64,000 nt of DNA from positions 124,001 to 188,000 of the forward strand of contig CAVRYY010000003.1 of NCBI GenBank assembly GCA_963725655.1, given 5' to 3'. The notes under the pieces are model-generated. The model had not been told where the DNA came from. It made no database searches and saw nothing but the letters and a program-made list of their open reading frames with translations. Positions 8,701-17,026 of this stretch are shown piece after piece (the first letter of the stretch is position 1; each line of letters opens with the position of its first letter). Position numbers and translations under genes: made by a program. Origin of the DNA: CAVRXT01 sp963725655. Its GTDB lineage: Bacteria; Acidobacteriota; Terriglobia; Acidiferrales; UBA7541.

Positions 8701-9162
8701 GTGTTAAAGGAAGGCGACCGAGCGCCGGATTTCCAGGCCTTAACCGACGACGGAAGCCCTATTTCGCTTGCGGGATTCCGCGGCAAGAATGTGATCCTGT
8801 ATTTTTTCCCCAAAGCGAATACTCCCGGTTGAACGCACGAAGCGTCCGAGTTTCGTGACGCCCTCAAGAAATTCGAAAAGCACAATGCGGTGGTAATCGG
8901 CTGCAGCGGCGGCGATGCGGAAGCGCATGCCAAGTTCAGCGCGCGTTTCAAGTTGAACTTTCCGCTGATACCGGATACCGATTTTAAAGTGCTGGAATTG
9001 TACGGCGCGCGGCGGATGAAAACTTTTCTGGGGAAATCATTCCTGGGAATCGTGCGCAGCACTTACTGGATTGATGCGGAGGGAATCGTGCGGAAGATCT
9101 GGCACAGCGTAAACCCCAAGGGCCATGCCGACGAAGTGCTGGCGGCGATGGATGGAGAGTAG
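8701..9162 (+). CDS. BCP-type peroxiredoxin with in-frame TGA at the peroxidatic cysteine (putative selenoprotein)
   Basis: Thioredoxin-fold peroxiredoxin of the BCP/PrxQ group, reducing hydroperoxides in the cytoplasm. GTG at 8701 is preceded by GGGGAG at good spacing. The 153-residue frame reads LKEGDRAPDFQAL...VILYFFPKANTPG, then TGA (8830-8832, residue 44), then THEASEFRDALKKF...GIVRSTYWID...HADEVLAAMDGE. The TGA sits exactly at the nucleophile of the Prx motif PxxxTxxC. The frame is otherwise open with normal length and codon use, and the conserved Arg in GIVRST is present. The usual BCP resolving Cys five residues later is Ser49; the only other Cys is Cys68. Selenocysteine insertion explains this better than a random nonsense mutation. 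Software that treats TGA as stop would report only an internal fragment from about 8890. No selA/B/C/D genes are visible in the window, so decoding is an inference. Confidence 0.85.
8842..8861 (+). promoter_or_regulatory. candidate bacterial SECIS hairpin
   Basis: Just 3' of the TGA, bases 8842-8846 pair with 8857-8861 and 8847-8849 pair with 8853-8855. This leaves one bulged U (8856) and a GUU loop (8850-8852). The loop begins 17 nt after the TGA and opens with G, which fits the loop spacing and leading G known for bacterial SECIS elements. A competing 8-bp hairpin (8836-8843 with 8850-8857) is also possible, so the fold needs testing. Confidence 0.5.
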
Positions 9163-9215
9163 TTGTCGGAGTATGGCACGCGTACCACGTTGTCGAGCGT
9201 TTGGAGTAGGTGAGG

Positions 9216-10406
9216 CTACGATCTGCCAGTTTCGGGGTACAGCGGACGCGGAGCCCGCTCCCCGCCCACCGGCGCTTCCACCACCTTGGGTTGCTGATGT
9301 TCTCCCTTTTCGTCGTACCGCCCGAAGATCATCTTTCCCGCCGTTGTTTGATGGACGGAAGTGACGGTGATATCCACGGTCTTGTTGATCATCTTCCGTG
9401 CGCCGTCAGCCACCACCATGGTGCCGTCATCCAGGTAGGCCACGCCCTGGTTGTACTCCTTGCCCTCGCGAAGAATAAATACCCGCATGGACTCGCCGGG
9501 CAAAACCACGGGTTTCAACGCATTGGCAAGCAGGTTGACGTTCAGGATTTCGATTCCCTGCAGCGTGGCCACTTTGTTCAGATTGAAATCGTTGGTGACA
9601 ATCTTGGCGTCGTAGCGCTTGGCCATTTCGATCAACTTCATGTCCACGTCCGGAATGTGCTGGAAATCGTCATCGGCGATCTGCACGTCGAGATTCGGCA
9701 TCTTCTGAATTCGCTGCAGCACTTCCAAGCCCCGGCGGCCGCGCTGGCGCTTGAGCGGATCGGCTGAATCGGCCACCAACTGCAATTCGCGCAAGACGAA
9801 ATGGGGAATAATCAGTGTGCCGTCGAGAAACTGAGCCTCGCCAATATCGGCGACCCGGCCATCGATAATCACCGACGTATCGAGCACCTTGCAGGTGTGC
9901 TTGCTGCCCTTTTCGCTCCCGAACAGTCCCCCTAGAGCTGCGAGGTTCAGCATGTCGCCTTTGTTGGCGCCCAGTACTAGACCTATGTAGGCCATGACCA
10001 GAAACGCCGCCAGGCTGATGAACGACCTGGTGCTCACCGGCATGGAGGTGTGGGAAAGGACCAGGGTGGTGAGATAGGCGCCGGTTAGACCCAGAATCGA
10101 TCCTATAGCCGCCCCGATCAAGCGGCGCAAGCTGGCACGGCGCAAGCGCACTTCGAATAGAATTACGGCGACGGCGAACACAAACCCGGCAAGGGAAGCG
10201 ACCAGGGGAGACAAGGTAAACGGTCGAAAGTGGTATCCGGCTCCGGTACATATCGCGGTGAACACCAAACGGATCGCGAGCATGTCCCAAAACGTGCCGA
10301 CATGTTGACCGAGGGAGCGGGCGAGTAGAACTGGCTTCGCGTGTGCAGGGGCGCCGGTGCCTTCGGCAGCCGATGGCTGTGGTGGAACAGGAAGATTGCG
10401 CGGCAT
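9216..10406 (-). CDS. PIN/TRAM domain protein (YacL-like membrane nuclease family)
   Basis: 396-residue protein with an N-terminal membrane region followed by a PIN domain and a TRAM domain. Four hydrophobic segments lie at about residues 35-150. The PIN domain starts at KVLDTSVIIDGRVADI and carries the acidic residues of the nuclease site (DTS, ELQLVADS, TNDFNLNK). The TRAM domain (PGESMRVFILREGKEYNQGVAYLDDGTMVVADGARK) typically binds RNA. This is the architecture of the conserved YacL family, whose role in RNA handling at the membrane is not well defined. The first 40 residues are Pro/Ala-rich; a start at MLAIRLVF (about residue 42) is an alternative. It is convergent with the peroxiredoxin gene. 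Confidence 0.9.
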   Translation of the reverse strand: MPRNLPVPPQPSAAEGTGAPAHAKPVLLARSLGQHVGTFWDMLAIRLVFTAICTGAGYHFRPFTLSPLVASLAGFVFAVAVILFEVRLRRASLRRLIGAAIGSILGLTGAYLTTLVLSHTSMPVSTRSFISLAAFLVMAYIGLVLGANKGDMLNLAALGGLFGSEKGSKHTCKVLDTSVIIDGRVADIGEAQFLDGTLIIPHFVLRELQLVADSADPLKRQRGRRGLEVLQRIQKMPNLDVQIADDDFQHIPDVDMKLIEMAKRYDAKIVTNDFNLNKVATLQGIEILNVNLLANALKPVVLPGESMRVFILREGKEYNQGVAYLDDGTMVVADGARKMINKTVDITVTSVHQTTAGKMIFGRYDEKGEHQQPKVVEAPVGGERAPRPLYPETGRS

Positions 10407-10660
10407 AGAACCTCAATGAATCGTGCGGCGTCGATTTTCGACGCCTAGGATATGATTTTCAATCTTCGGCCTTATCGCATTATGAGACTGCCGGCCGATA
10501 TGTACGTTCGAGACGTATGAACTGAACTCAAGAAATTATGACCCTAAGTATAGCATCGGGATTGCGCATTCAACCACCTTCGAAGGGGCTCTTGCGTAAG
10601 TGCACACAGTAGTAGTAGTCCTGATGCCAGGGGTAGGGGCTGGGGCGTAAGAGGGGTCTA

Positions 10661-12019
10661 CTACTTGGTTTTGGAGGGCTTTCCGGAGACCCGACGGCGA
10701 AGTTTCTCGAGCATTTCTTCGAGGCGATGGCTGGTGTTCACCGGGTACCGGGCCGGCCTGGCGATCTGCCTGTATTTCTGCGGAAGCCGGGCGAGGGCGG
10801 ATAAACATCGCTCCCGCGCTTCGCTTACGGTTGCTTTCGGGATTAGCCGCTTGCCATCCTTCATCACCGGGATCAGGAGCGCCAGCCCGTCGTGGGCGGG
10901 TTCGTCTTCCAAGGCGATTCGGTCTCCCGCCCAATTTCCGGAAGCGTCGCTGAATCGGAAGACTTGCTTCCGGCCGGGGTAGGTGACCTTGGCGGAGCTC
11001 AGCTTGGCGGCACCCTGAATCTTTCCCGCGCGCTCGACTTCCACGAGTTTGTAGACCAGATTCAAATGCGGGGCATCGCCCGGCGTCGCCAGTGCCGTCC
11101 CCACACCGAATGAGTCGATCTGCGCGCCTTTTTTGAGCAAAGCGGTGATTTTGTACTCGTCGATGTCTCCGGAGGCGAACACCTTCACATCTTTCCATCC
11201 CGCGCGGTCCAGCGACTTGCGGATCCATCGGCTGTCTTCGGCAAGATCGCCGCTGTCGATGCGCACGCCGGCGGGCTTGCGGCCCATCTCGATTATTTTT
11301 CGTACGGCCGCGCGAACGTCGTAGGTATCCAGCAAGAGCACGGCGTGTTCGGGAAACGCATCCAGAAAATGAGCGAAAGCCTCTTTCTCATCCTCGTGGG
11401 CCATCACCCAGGAATGGGCCTGCGTTCCGTAGGTGGCCATATCAAATTCCTGGCCTGCGAGCACGTTCGATGTGCCTACCGCGCCGCCAATCGAAGAGGC
11501 GCGTGCTGCCAAAAGACTGGCGGCCGGCCCGTGAGCGCGGCGTGCGCCGAATTCCACAATCTGGCGGCCTTGCGCGGCGGTGACCACCCGCGCCGCTTTG
11601 CTGGCGATCATGGTCTGAAAGCTGAGGGTCGCGAGCAAATACGTCTCCATGATCTGGCCCTCGATAATGGGCGCGGTGATGCGCAAGAGCGGCTCGCCGG
11701 CAAATGCGAGGGTTCCCTCAGGCATGGCCCACACGTCGCCGGTAAACCGGAAATCGTGCAGGTAATCGAAAAAGTCATCGCGAATATTTCGGAAAGTAGG
11801 GTGGCGCCGCAAGAAACTAATTTCGTCGGAAGTGAAGCGGACCTTTTCGAGGAACTCGAGGGCCGGTTCCAAGCCCGCGGCGACGAGGTAATTTCGGTGG
11901 GGAGGCAGATGGCGAACGAACAACTCGAAAGTGGCGCGGGCGTCGAAGCGGGTCTGCAGGTAGCCTGCAGCCATCGTCAACTCGTACAGATCGGTGAGTA
12001 GCCCGGAGTATTCGCGCAT
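10661..12019 (-). CDS. pncB: nicotinate phosphoribosyltransferase
   Basis: Converts nicotinate and PRPP to nicotinate mononucleotide in NAD salvage. The 452-residue length and motifs fit the family: N-terminal LLTDLYELTMAAGYLQTRFDARATFELFVRHLP, the FGARRAHGPAASLLAARA block with the phospho-accepting His region, and the PRPP-site segment GVRIDSGDLAEDSRWIR. The C-terminal 40 residues are basic and probably disordered. It lies 30 nt downstream of an SDR gene on the same strand and is probably co-transcribed with it. Confidence 0.95.
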   Translation of the reverse strand: MREYSGLLTDLYELTMAAGYLQTRFDARATFELFVRHLPPHRNYLVAAGLEPALEFLEKVRFTSDEISFLRRHPTFRNIRDDFFDYLHDFRFTGDVWAMPEGTLAFAGEPLLRITAPIIEGQIMETYLLATLSFQTMIASKAARVVTAAQGRQIVEFGARRAHGPAASLLAARASSIGGAVGTSNVLAGQEFDMATYGTQAHSWVMAHEDEKEAFAHFLDAFPEHAVLLLDTYDVRAAVRKIIEMGRKPAGVRIDSGDLAEDSRWIRKSLDRAGWKDVKVFASGDIDEYKITALLKKGAQIDSFGVGTALATPGDAPHLNLVYKLVEVERAGKIQGAAKLSSAKVTYPGRKQVFRFSDASGNWAGDRIALEDEPAHDGLALLIPVMKDGKRLIPKATVSEARERCLSALARLPQKYRQIARPARYPVNTSHRLEEMLEKLRRRVSGKPSKTK

Positions 12020-12049
12020 GCTGCTATGGTTTGGGAAATCGCCGCACCG

Positions 12050-12889
12050 TCAACCGCGGCGAGCCGTCAATCCTCCATCGACCACCAGCGTTTGTCCGTT
12101 GATGTAATTATCCGGCTCGAGCAGGAATCGCACTGCCCGGGCAACGTCCTCGGCACGTCCAAAGCGCGGCACCGTGCCACTTTCCACGTATCGATCGTAC
12201 TTTCCCGATTGCACGCTGGACGCCGCCATTCCCGCCGTTGTTGCTCCGGGCGCGACCAGATTTACTCGCGTGTTGTTCCATTGCTGCGCCAGGATGCGCG
12301 CGGCGTGTACCAGCGCCGCTTTCGGCGCCGCATAGTTCACGCTGCCGGGGAACGGCGCCACCGCTTGCATCGACGCGATCAGAACGATTCCGCCTCCCCC
12401 GCCTCGCTCTAGAATCTCGCCGGCATCGCGGGCGAAAAGCAGCGGAGCGGTAAAGTTAGCTTCGAGCGAAGCCGCCATGGATTCGCGATCGAGCTCCGCC
12501 AGCGGCACGCGAGCCGGGTCGCCTGGGAAAATTACGGCACCGGCAAACGAATGCGCGGAGCCGGTCAGCGCGTCGAAATATCGGGTGCGAACCTGGGGAT
12601 CCGCCAGTTCACCTGCGATCAGCACTGGCGCAATCGCATCCGGAAATTCAGACTGGATTTGACGCTGCAATGCCCGCGCGCGCGATTCGTTCGACCGGTA
12701 GCCAAGGATTAGCCGGGCCCCTTCGCGCGCCAGCAGAATTGAGGTTGCGGCGCCCAAGCCGCCGCTGCCGCCGGCGACGATAATGGATTTGCCGGCGAGC
12801 GCTCGGTCCGGAAAATCGAATCGGAACGTCTGCTCGCGGCGCGCGCGCGCCGCATCCCAGTATTTTGATGGCATAAGAGCGGTTGCCAA
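12050..12889 (-). CDS. short-chain dehydrogenase/reductase
   Basis: Rossmann-fold NAD(P)-dependent oxidoreductase of 279 residues. The nucleotide-binding glycine motif reads GGSGGLGAA (usual TGxxxGxG), and the catalytic Tyr/Lys pair is in YAAPK, with Ser in LIASMQAV. The C-terminal segment EDVARAVRFLLEPDNYINGQTLVVDGGL is typical of FabG-like SDRs. An N-terminal extension of about 35 basic residues precedes the fold. Substrate unknown. It lies upstream of pncB in the same direction. Confidence 0.88.
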   Translation of the reverse strand: MATALMPSKYWDAARARREQTFRFDFPDRALAGKSIIVAGGSGGLGAATSILLAREGARLILGYRSNESRARALQRQIQSEFPDAIAPVLIAGELADPQVRTRYFDALTGSAHSFAGAVIFPGDPARVPLAELDRESMAASLEANFTAPLLFARDAGEILERGGGGGIVLIASMQAVAPFPGSVNYAAPKAALVHAARILAQQWNNTRVNLVAPGATTAGMAASSVQSGKYDRYVESGTVPRFGRAEDVARAVRFLLEPDNYINGQTLVVDGGLTARRG

Positions 12890-12921
12890 ACTTCACGGTT
12901 ACCGATAGAAACCGTCGGAAA

Positions 12922-12974
12922 AGACAAAACCCCCAAGCCTCTGCGTCGTTTCCGACACAGAGCCAGCCTGGGGG
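12922..12974 (-). terminator. Rho-independent terminator of the HU gene
   Basis: Read on the minus strand, a 10-bp stem (12953-12962 with 12939-12948) is capped by a GAAA tetraloop and flanked by an outer CCCCCA/TGGGGG pairing (12969-12974 with 12930-12935). It is followed by TTTTGTCTTTT (12919-12929). It starts 27 nt after the HU stop codon. Confidence 0.8.
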
Positions 12975-13000
12975 CTTGGTCTCGAATCTCTGCGCCGAAC

Positions 13001-13288
13001 CTACTTCAGGACGGCGTCTTTGAATGCCTTGGCGGCTCGCAACCGAACCACCGTTTTTGCCTTGATCTTGATAGTCTCGCCGGTTGCAGGATTCCGACCC
13101 ATCCGCGCCTTGCGATGCGCCTTGACCGCGCGACCCAGCCCGGGGATGACAAATTTCCCCGTGCCCTTGGTTTCTTTCACTGCGAGGTTGAATAGCTCTT
13201 CGAAGAATTGTCCGGCGGTCTTCTTCGTCGTGCCGGTTTTGCCGGCGAGGTGCGCTACGATCTTTGACTTACTCAGCGGATTGGCCAT
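13001..13288 (-). CDS. hup: HU family DNA-binding protein
   Basis: 95-residue nucleoid protein that bends and compacts DNA as a dimer. It opens with MANPLSKSKIVAHLAGKTG, followed by the dimerisation helices. The beta-arm region FVIPGLGRAVKAHRKARMGRNPATGETIKIKAK contains the RxGRNPxTGE signature and the intercalating Pro, and the C-terminal helix LRAAKAFKDAV is intact. Upstream GGAGGAGA on the minus strand is a strong ribosome-binding site. It stands alone with its own terminator. Confidence 0.96.
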   Translation of the reverse strand: MANPLSKSKIVAHLAGKTGTTKKTAGQFFEELFNLAVKETKGTGKFVIPGLGRAVKAHRKARMGRNPATGETIKIKAKTVVRLRAAKAFKDAVLK

Positions 13289-13471
13289 CGACTTGGAATC
13301 TCCTCCTCAGAAGATAATTGAGATGATGCGATCCCAGTGGCCCAGGATCAGCAAGGCACTATAGCTGTCCCATCCCCTTTATTCAAGTGAAAACGCGGGA
13401 AAGGGCCGATAAATCAGGGTTTTCTCAAACCGCTGGATTTCGCCTCAATTCGCCGGTTGCGTTTCACTCTG

Positions 13472-14836
13472 CTACGCGCGCGCCAAACTCTCGTAAAAGA
13501 GCGCCACCGAGCGGATCCCGCCGTAATAGTTCTCCAGCGAGAGATGTTCATCCGGCGCATGCGCGTTTTCGTCGGGCAGCCCGAATCCCAACAGCACGCA
13601 CGGAACCCCGAAGGTATCGTGCATTTGCGTTACGAAAGGAATGGAGCCGCCTTCGCGAATAAAAACGGCCTTTTTCCCAAATCCCCGCTGCAGCGCTTCG
13701 CGCGCCTTCTGGAAAATGGGATGCGCGTGCGGCGCCACCCACGGTTTGCTCTGGCTGAGAACTTCAAAGTTGCACTTCACGGTTTTCGGCAGCAACTGGC
13801 GAATATAGCGTTCCACTTGCTTGGCGATCTTCGCCGGATTTTGGCTGGGAACCAGACGCGTAGAGATTTTCGCATACGCTTTAGCGGCGATTACCGTCTT
13901 CGAGCCTTCGCCCTGGTAGCCGCCCCAGATGCCGTTGAGCTCCAGCGTGGGCCGGGCCCACAAACGTTCCACGATCGTGTAGCCCGCTTCCCCCGCCAGC
14001 CCCGGCGCACCCACCGTTTTCCGAAATTCCTTTTCTTTGAACGGCAGGCTATTTAGGGCTTTGCGGTCGGCAGCCGATAGTTTGTCAACGTCATCGTAAA
14101 ATCCGGGCACGGTAACCCGAAACTTTTTGTCGTGAAGCTTGGCGATCATCTCGGCCAGGATGGTGATCGGATTAGGAGCCGCGCCGCCAAATACCCCCGA
14201 ATGCAAATCCTGCTTGGCCCCGGTGATTTCCACCTGAAAGAAATCCAAGCCCCGCAGGCCATAGGTGATCGAGGGCACACCGGGTCCGAGCATACTCGTA
14301 TCGGACACCACCAGCGCGTCCGCTTTCAGCCGGTCGCAATTTTTCTGCACGAAGTCCCACAGATTCACGCTGCCCACTTCCTCTTCGCCCTCGAGCATCA
14401 CCTTCACGTTGATCGGTAATTCTCCCCGCGTTTTCTGCAGCGCCTCCAGGGCCTTCAGGTGGATATGCACTTGACCCTTGTCGTCGGCGGTTCCGCGCCC
14501 ATACAAATTTCCGTTACGTACTTCGGGCTCAAACGGCGGCGAAGTCCACAACTCCAGTGGCTCCGGCGGCTGCACGTCGTAGTGTCCGTAGAAAAGCACC
14601 GTCGGCCGGTCCGGCCTTTGCGGGGATTCCCCGTAAACCAGGGGATGCATTTTCGTCGGCACGATTTCCACTTTTTCCATGCCCGCCGGCTTTAACTGTT
14701 GCGATAACCACTGCGCGGCGCGCTCGATGTCGGGCTTGTGTTCGGTCTTGGTGCTCACGCTGGGGATACGCAGGAATTCCTTTAAATCGTTTAGATGTTC
14801 TTCACGGTGGCTTTCGATATATGGCAGAAGATCCAT
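13472..14836 (-). CDS. M20 family dipeptidase
   Basis: Zinc metallopeptidase of the M20/ArgE-DapE-carnosinase group, 454 residues. Metal and catalytic residues are visible in LFYGHYDVQPPEP, YGRGTADDKGQ, MLEGEEEVGS and VVSDTSM, and a late His ligand lies in the C-terminal EHLSLENYYGG region. A dimerisation lid lies in the middle (FFQVEITGAKQDLHSGVFGG). ATG at 14836 is preferred, with GGGGGA upstream; a TTG five codons earlier is the only longer start. It probably cleaves dipeptides in the cytoplasm. It is a single gene, divergent from the PilZ gene. Confidence 0.93.
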   Translation of the reverse strand: MDLLPYIESHREEHLNDLKEFLRIPSVSTKTEHKPDIERAAQWLSQQLKPAGMEKVEIVPTKMHPLVYGESPQRPDRPTVLFYGHYDVQPPEPLELWTSPPFEPEVRNGNLYGRGTADDKGQVHIHLKALEALQKTRGELPINVKVMLEGEEEVGSVNLWDFVQKNCDRLKADALVVSDTSMLGPGVPSITYGLRGLDFFQVEITGAKQDLHSGVFGGAAPNPITILAEMIAKLHDKKFRVTVPGFYDDVDKLSAADRKALNSLPFKEKEFRKTVGAPGLAGEAGYTIVERLWARPTLELNGIWGGYQGEGSKTVIAAKAYAKISTRLVPSQNPAKIAKQVERYIRQLLPKTVKCNFEVLSQSKPWVAPHAHPIFQKAREALQRGFGKKAVFIREGGSIPFVTQMHDTFGVPCVLLGFGLPDENAHAPDEHLSLENYYGGIRSVALFYESLARA

Positions 14837-14928
14837 GATTCCCCCAGACAACGGGAAACATTATGCACCCGAACAGGACGTTTTCGACACTGGCAACGTA
14901 ACCTGCGGTTGACTCGCCTTGTTCCAAA

Positions 14929-15318
14929 ATGCACCATTGCTGGGTGAGCACCAATTCCCAAACGATCGAGAAGTCCCAGAGCGACCGCCGCAGTTCGCGT
15001 GTCTTCATGCGCATTCCGGTGCGCGCAGCGGGGCTCGATCTACAGGGCCGCCGTTTCCGGGAGAACAGCCAGACCATAGTGGTGAGCGCTCACGGGGGAT
15101 TGTTGTACCTGAATGAATCGCTCGAAATGGGCGTCCAGCTCACACTCATCAATCCGGTCACCGAAGAAGAACAGGAATGCCGGGTCGTTTTTCTCGGCGA
15201 CGCTTCTGATAAAGGACAACGTGTCGGCGTCGAGTTTTTGTATCCTTCGCCCCACTTCTGGGGCGTCGAATTCACCCCAGCTGATTGGTCCGGTCGTCCC
15301 GGTCCTCCGCCTCACTAA
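14929..15318 (+). CDS. PilZ-like domain protein
   Basis: 129-residue protein with a PilZ-like beta-barrel: QSDRRSSRVFMRIPVRAAGLDL corresponds to the RxxxR-type N-terminal c-di-GMP contact region, followed by ENSQTIVVSAHGGLLYLNESLEMG (the D/NxSxxG-like element here is degenerate, VSAHGG) and a strand-rich tail. It may sense c-di-GMP, and a GGDEF protein is encoded 0.8 kb away. The start is uncertain: no good ribosome-binding site precedes 14929, and MRIPVRAAG is an internal option. Confidence 0.7.
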   Translation: MHHCWVSTNSQTIEKSQSDRRSSRVFMRIPVRAAGLDLQGRRFRENSQTIVVSAHGGLLYLNESLEMGVQLTLINPVTEEEQECRVVFLGDASDKGQRVGVEFLYPSPHFWGVEFTPADWSGRPGPPPH

Positions 15319-15525
15319 TTTTTTCTGATTCTGCGATTCTCCCATTTCCGCTCAAAGACGAGCGAATTGCCTGTGCCGTTATCACCCAGCGGTGATTTGT
15401 GCCCATGCTCGTCCTACGGACGTTCGTGGAGTTCAGAGAACTAAAGAATTAGCGGAGATTGAGCGTCCCGGAAAGCGCTCCACGCGCCTTTGATCGTTCC
15501 GCGATTTGCCATCCAGGCTGGCCGC

Positions 15526-16090
15526 CTATTGCAAATCAGCCTGGGTCAATTTCACTGCGCACCCGCCGGTGACGCTCAAGTCTGTATTGTTGGCGCAACT
15601 CGCGCCGGCCTGCAGAGCATTGAAATAAATGCTGGAGGCTTGCGCGGCGGAGCTGTCGTTATCCACAATCATCCCGCTAGGGCCTGAGCCTTCTGTAACC
15701 ACGGCGCCGACTCCTCCCGGGAAGCCTGACGTCATGTTCGCCGAACCCAGGTTCGATTGATTACTCTGGTAAGCGCCCACGAAGAGCCAGTCAATGGCGG
15801 TGGTCGCGTTATAAAATTCGGTGAGCGGGGCCCATTCAGCCCCCGGGCCACCCCCAGCACCAAAACTGTATGCCGGGGTTCCCCAGTTCATTACTCCGCC
15901 CGCGCCAAAGGTGACACCATAGATTTCGATATCTCCAGTGGTTGACGAGTTAGCGCTGCAAGGCTGGCTTACCGAACCGGTGACTCCTCCGACCAAGATC
16001 TCTTGAGCCTGGCATCGATTGGATAATCAATCCCAATGCGACCAGAGTGAACAAGATAAGGCGACTTCGAGACGAGGCTTTAGTAGGCAT
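15526..16090 (-). pseudogene. small secreted protein, frameshifted after its signal peptide
   Basis: Two adjacent frames form one protein. ATG at 16090 encodes a signal peptide (MPTKASSRSRLILFTLVALG followed by LIIQSMP). Removing one G at 16008-16009 continues the frame as AQEILVGGVTGSVSQPCSAN and on to the stop at 15526, giving about 187 residues. The mature part is Gly/Ser/Asn-rich with four Cys and segments such as TEGSGPSGMIVDND and CAVKLTQADLQ, seen in secreted acidobacterial proteins of unknown role. It lies 25 nt downstream of the GGDEF gene on the same strand. It may be a genuine lesion or an assembly error; the mature frame shows no other damage. Confidence 0.55.
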
Positions 16091-16114
16091 TTTTTAACTC
16101 AAGGGCTCAGGGAC

Positions 16115-17026
16115 CTAATGAACCGGCTGAGGCTCCGGACTTGCAGCGGGAGTGGTCACCGTCTGACGGGAAGATCGTTTGTTTTCGTAAAGGGCGCGAT
16201 CAGCAGCCTCGAGAAATTCCGCAGGCTTCTGGCCACGTTCGTATTCTCTCCAACCGGCCGAAAAGGTTACGCCCACGCTTTCGCCGGCGATATCAATTCG
16301 AAAAGGAAGTAGCCGCGCCAGAATGAACTGCAGCTGCTTTAAGTCGCAATCCGGCAGCAACAACATGAATTCATCGCCGCCAAGCCGCGCGGCAAGGTCC
16401 GAACCGCGAGTCGCCTTTTTCAAATGGTCCGCAAACGCCCGCAAAACCGCATCACCCGCGGGGTGCCCGTGCTGATCGTTAATCTGCTTGAAACCGTCCA
16501 GGTCCAGCAACAGTAGCGTCAACGGGCTGGCTTTTCTCTGTGCCCGCGATACTTCCGCTTCCATTCTGGGCTCGGCAAAGCGCCGGTTGTGAAGCCCGGT
16601 GAGAGGATCGAACATCGCCAGCCTGTAAAGGGTCTCGGCGCTGGCCTGCTTTTCCTGGATTTCCGAGCATAGCCTTTTGATCCGGAGTTGCTGCCATAGG
16701 GAGTAAATCGTGAAGAGCAGTACCAGGCCCACCAGCCCGCGCATCGCCAGATTCAGATTCAGCTTGGGAAAGGTTTCCTCGCCACGGAGCAGACTCGGAA
16801 GCGAGAACGACATGATCGCGCTGGTCAGCAAGAGCACAATCACTACCGTGTTCGACCACGACCACCAATTCCGCGTCTGAATCTTGCGCAGATCGGCCTG
16901 AATCGCTGCCGTGTAGGACTCGATCGAATCGTTTCCGATTTCACTCGCGTTTCGTTTCTGTGCTTCCGTCAACTGTGCGCCCCCACCAGAAGTTGCTTGG
17001 ACAACGTTTACCCTTGCGGCTGCCAT
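16115..17026 (-). CDS. membrane-bound diguanylate cyclase (GGDEF)
   Basis: Makes c-di-GMP from two GTP. The 303-residue protein has two membrane spans (about residues 55-80 and 95-115), a short helical linker and a GGDEF domain starting at DPLTGLHNRRFAEPR. The active-site loop RLGGDEFMLLLPD is intact. There is no obvious RxxD inhibitory site in the residues just before it. The N-terminal 50 residues (ASEIGNDSIESYTAAIQADLRKIQ) are cytoplasmic. Reads toward the secreted-protein pseudogene. Confidence 0.92.
   Translation of the reverse strand: MAAARVNVVQATSGGGAQLTEAQKRNASEIGNDSIESYTAAIQADLRKIQTRNWWSWSNTVVIVLLLTSAIMSFSLPSLLRGEETFPKLNLNLAMRGLVGLVLLFTIYSLWQQLRIKRLCSEIQEKQASAETLYRLAMFDPLTGLHNRRFAEPRMEAEVSRAQRKASPLTLLLLDLDGFKQINDQHGHPAGDAVLRAFADHLKKATRGSDLAARLGGDEFMLLLPDCDLKQLQFILARLLPFRIDIAGESVGVTFSAGWREYERGQKPAEFLEAADRALYENKRSSRQTVTTPAASPEPQPVH

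Noticed and set aside
8701..9162. Peroxiredoxin as a simple nonsense pseudogene
   Set aside because: A random stop would have to hit precisely the catalytic Cys codon, with no other lesion in the frame. It remains possible but is much less likely.
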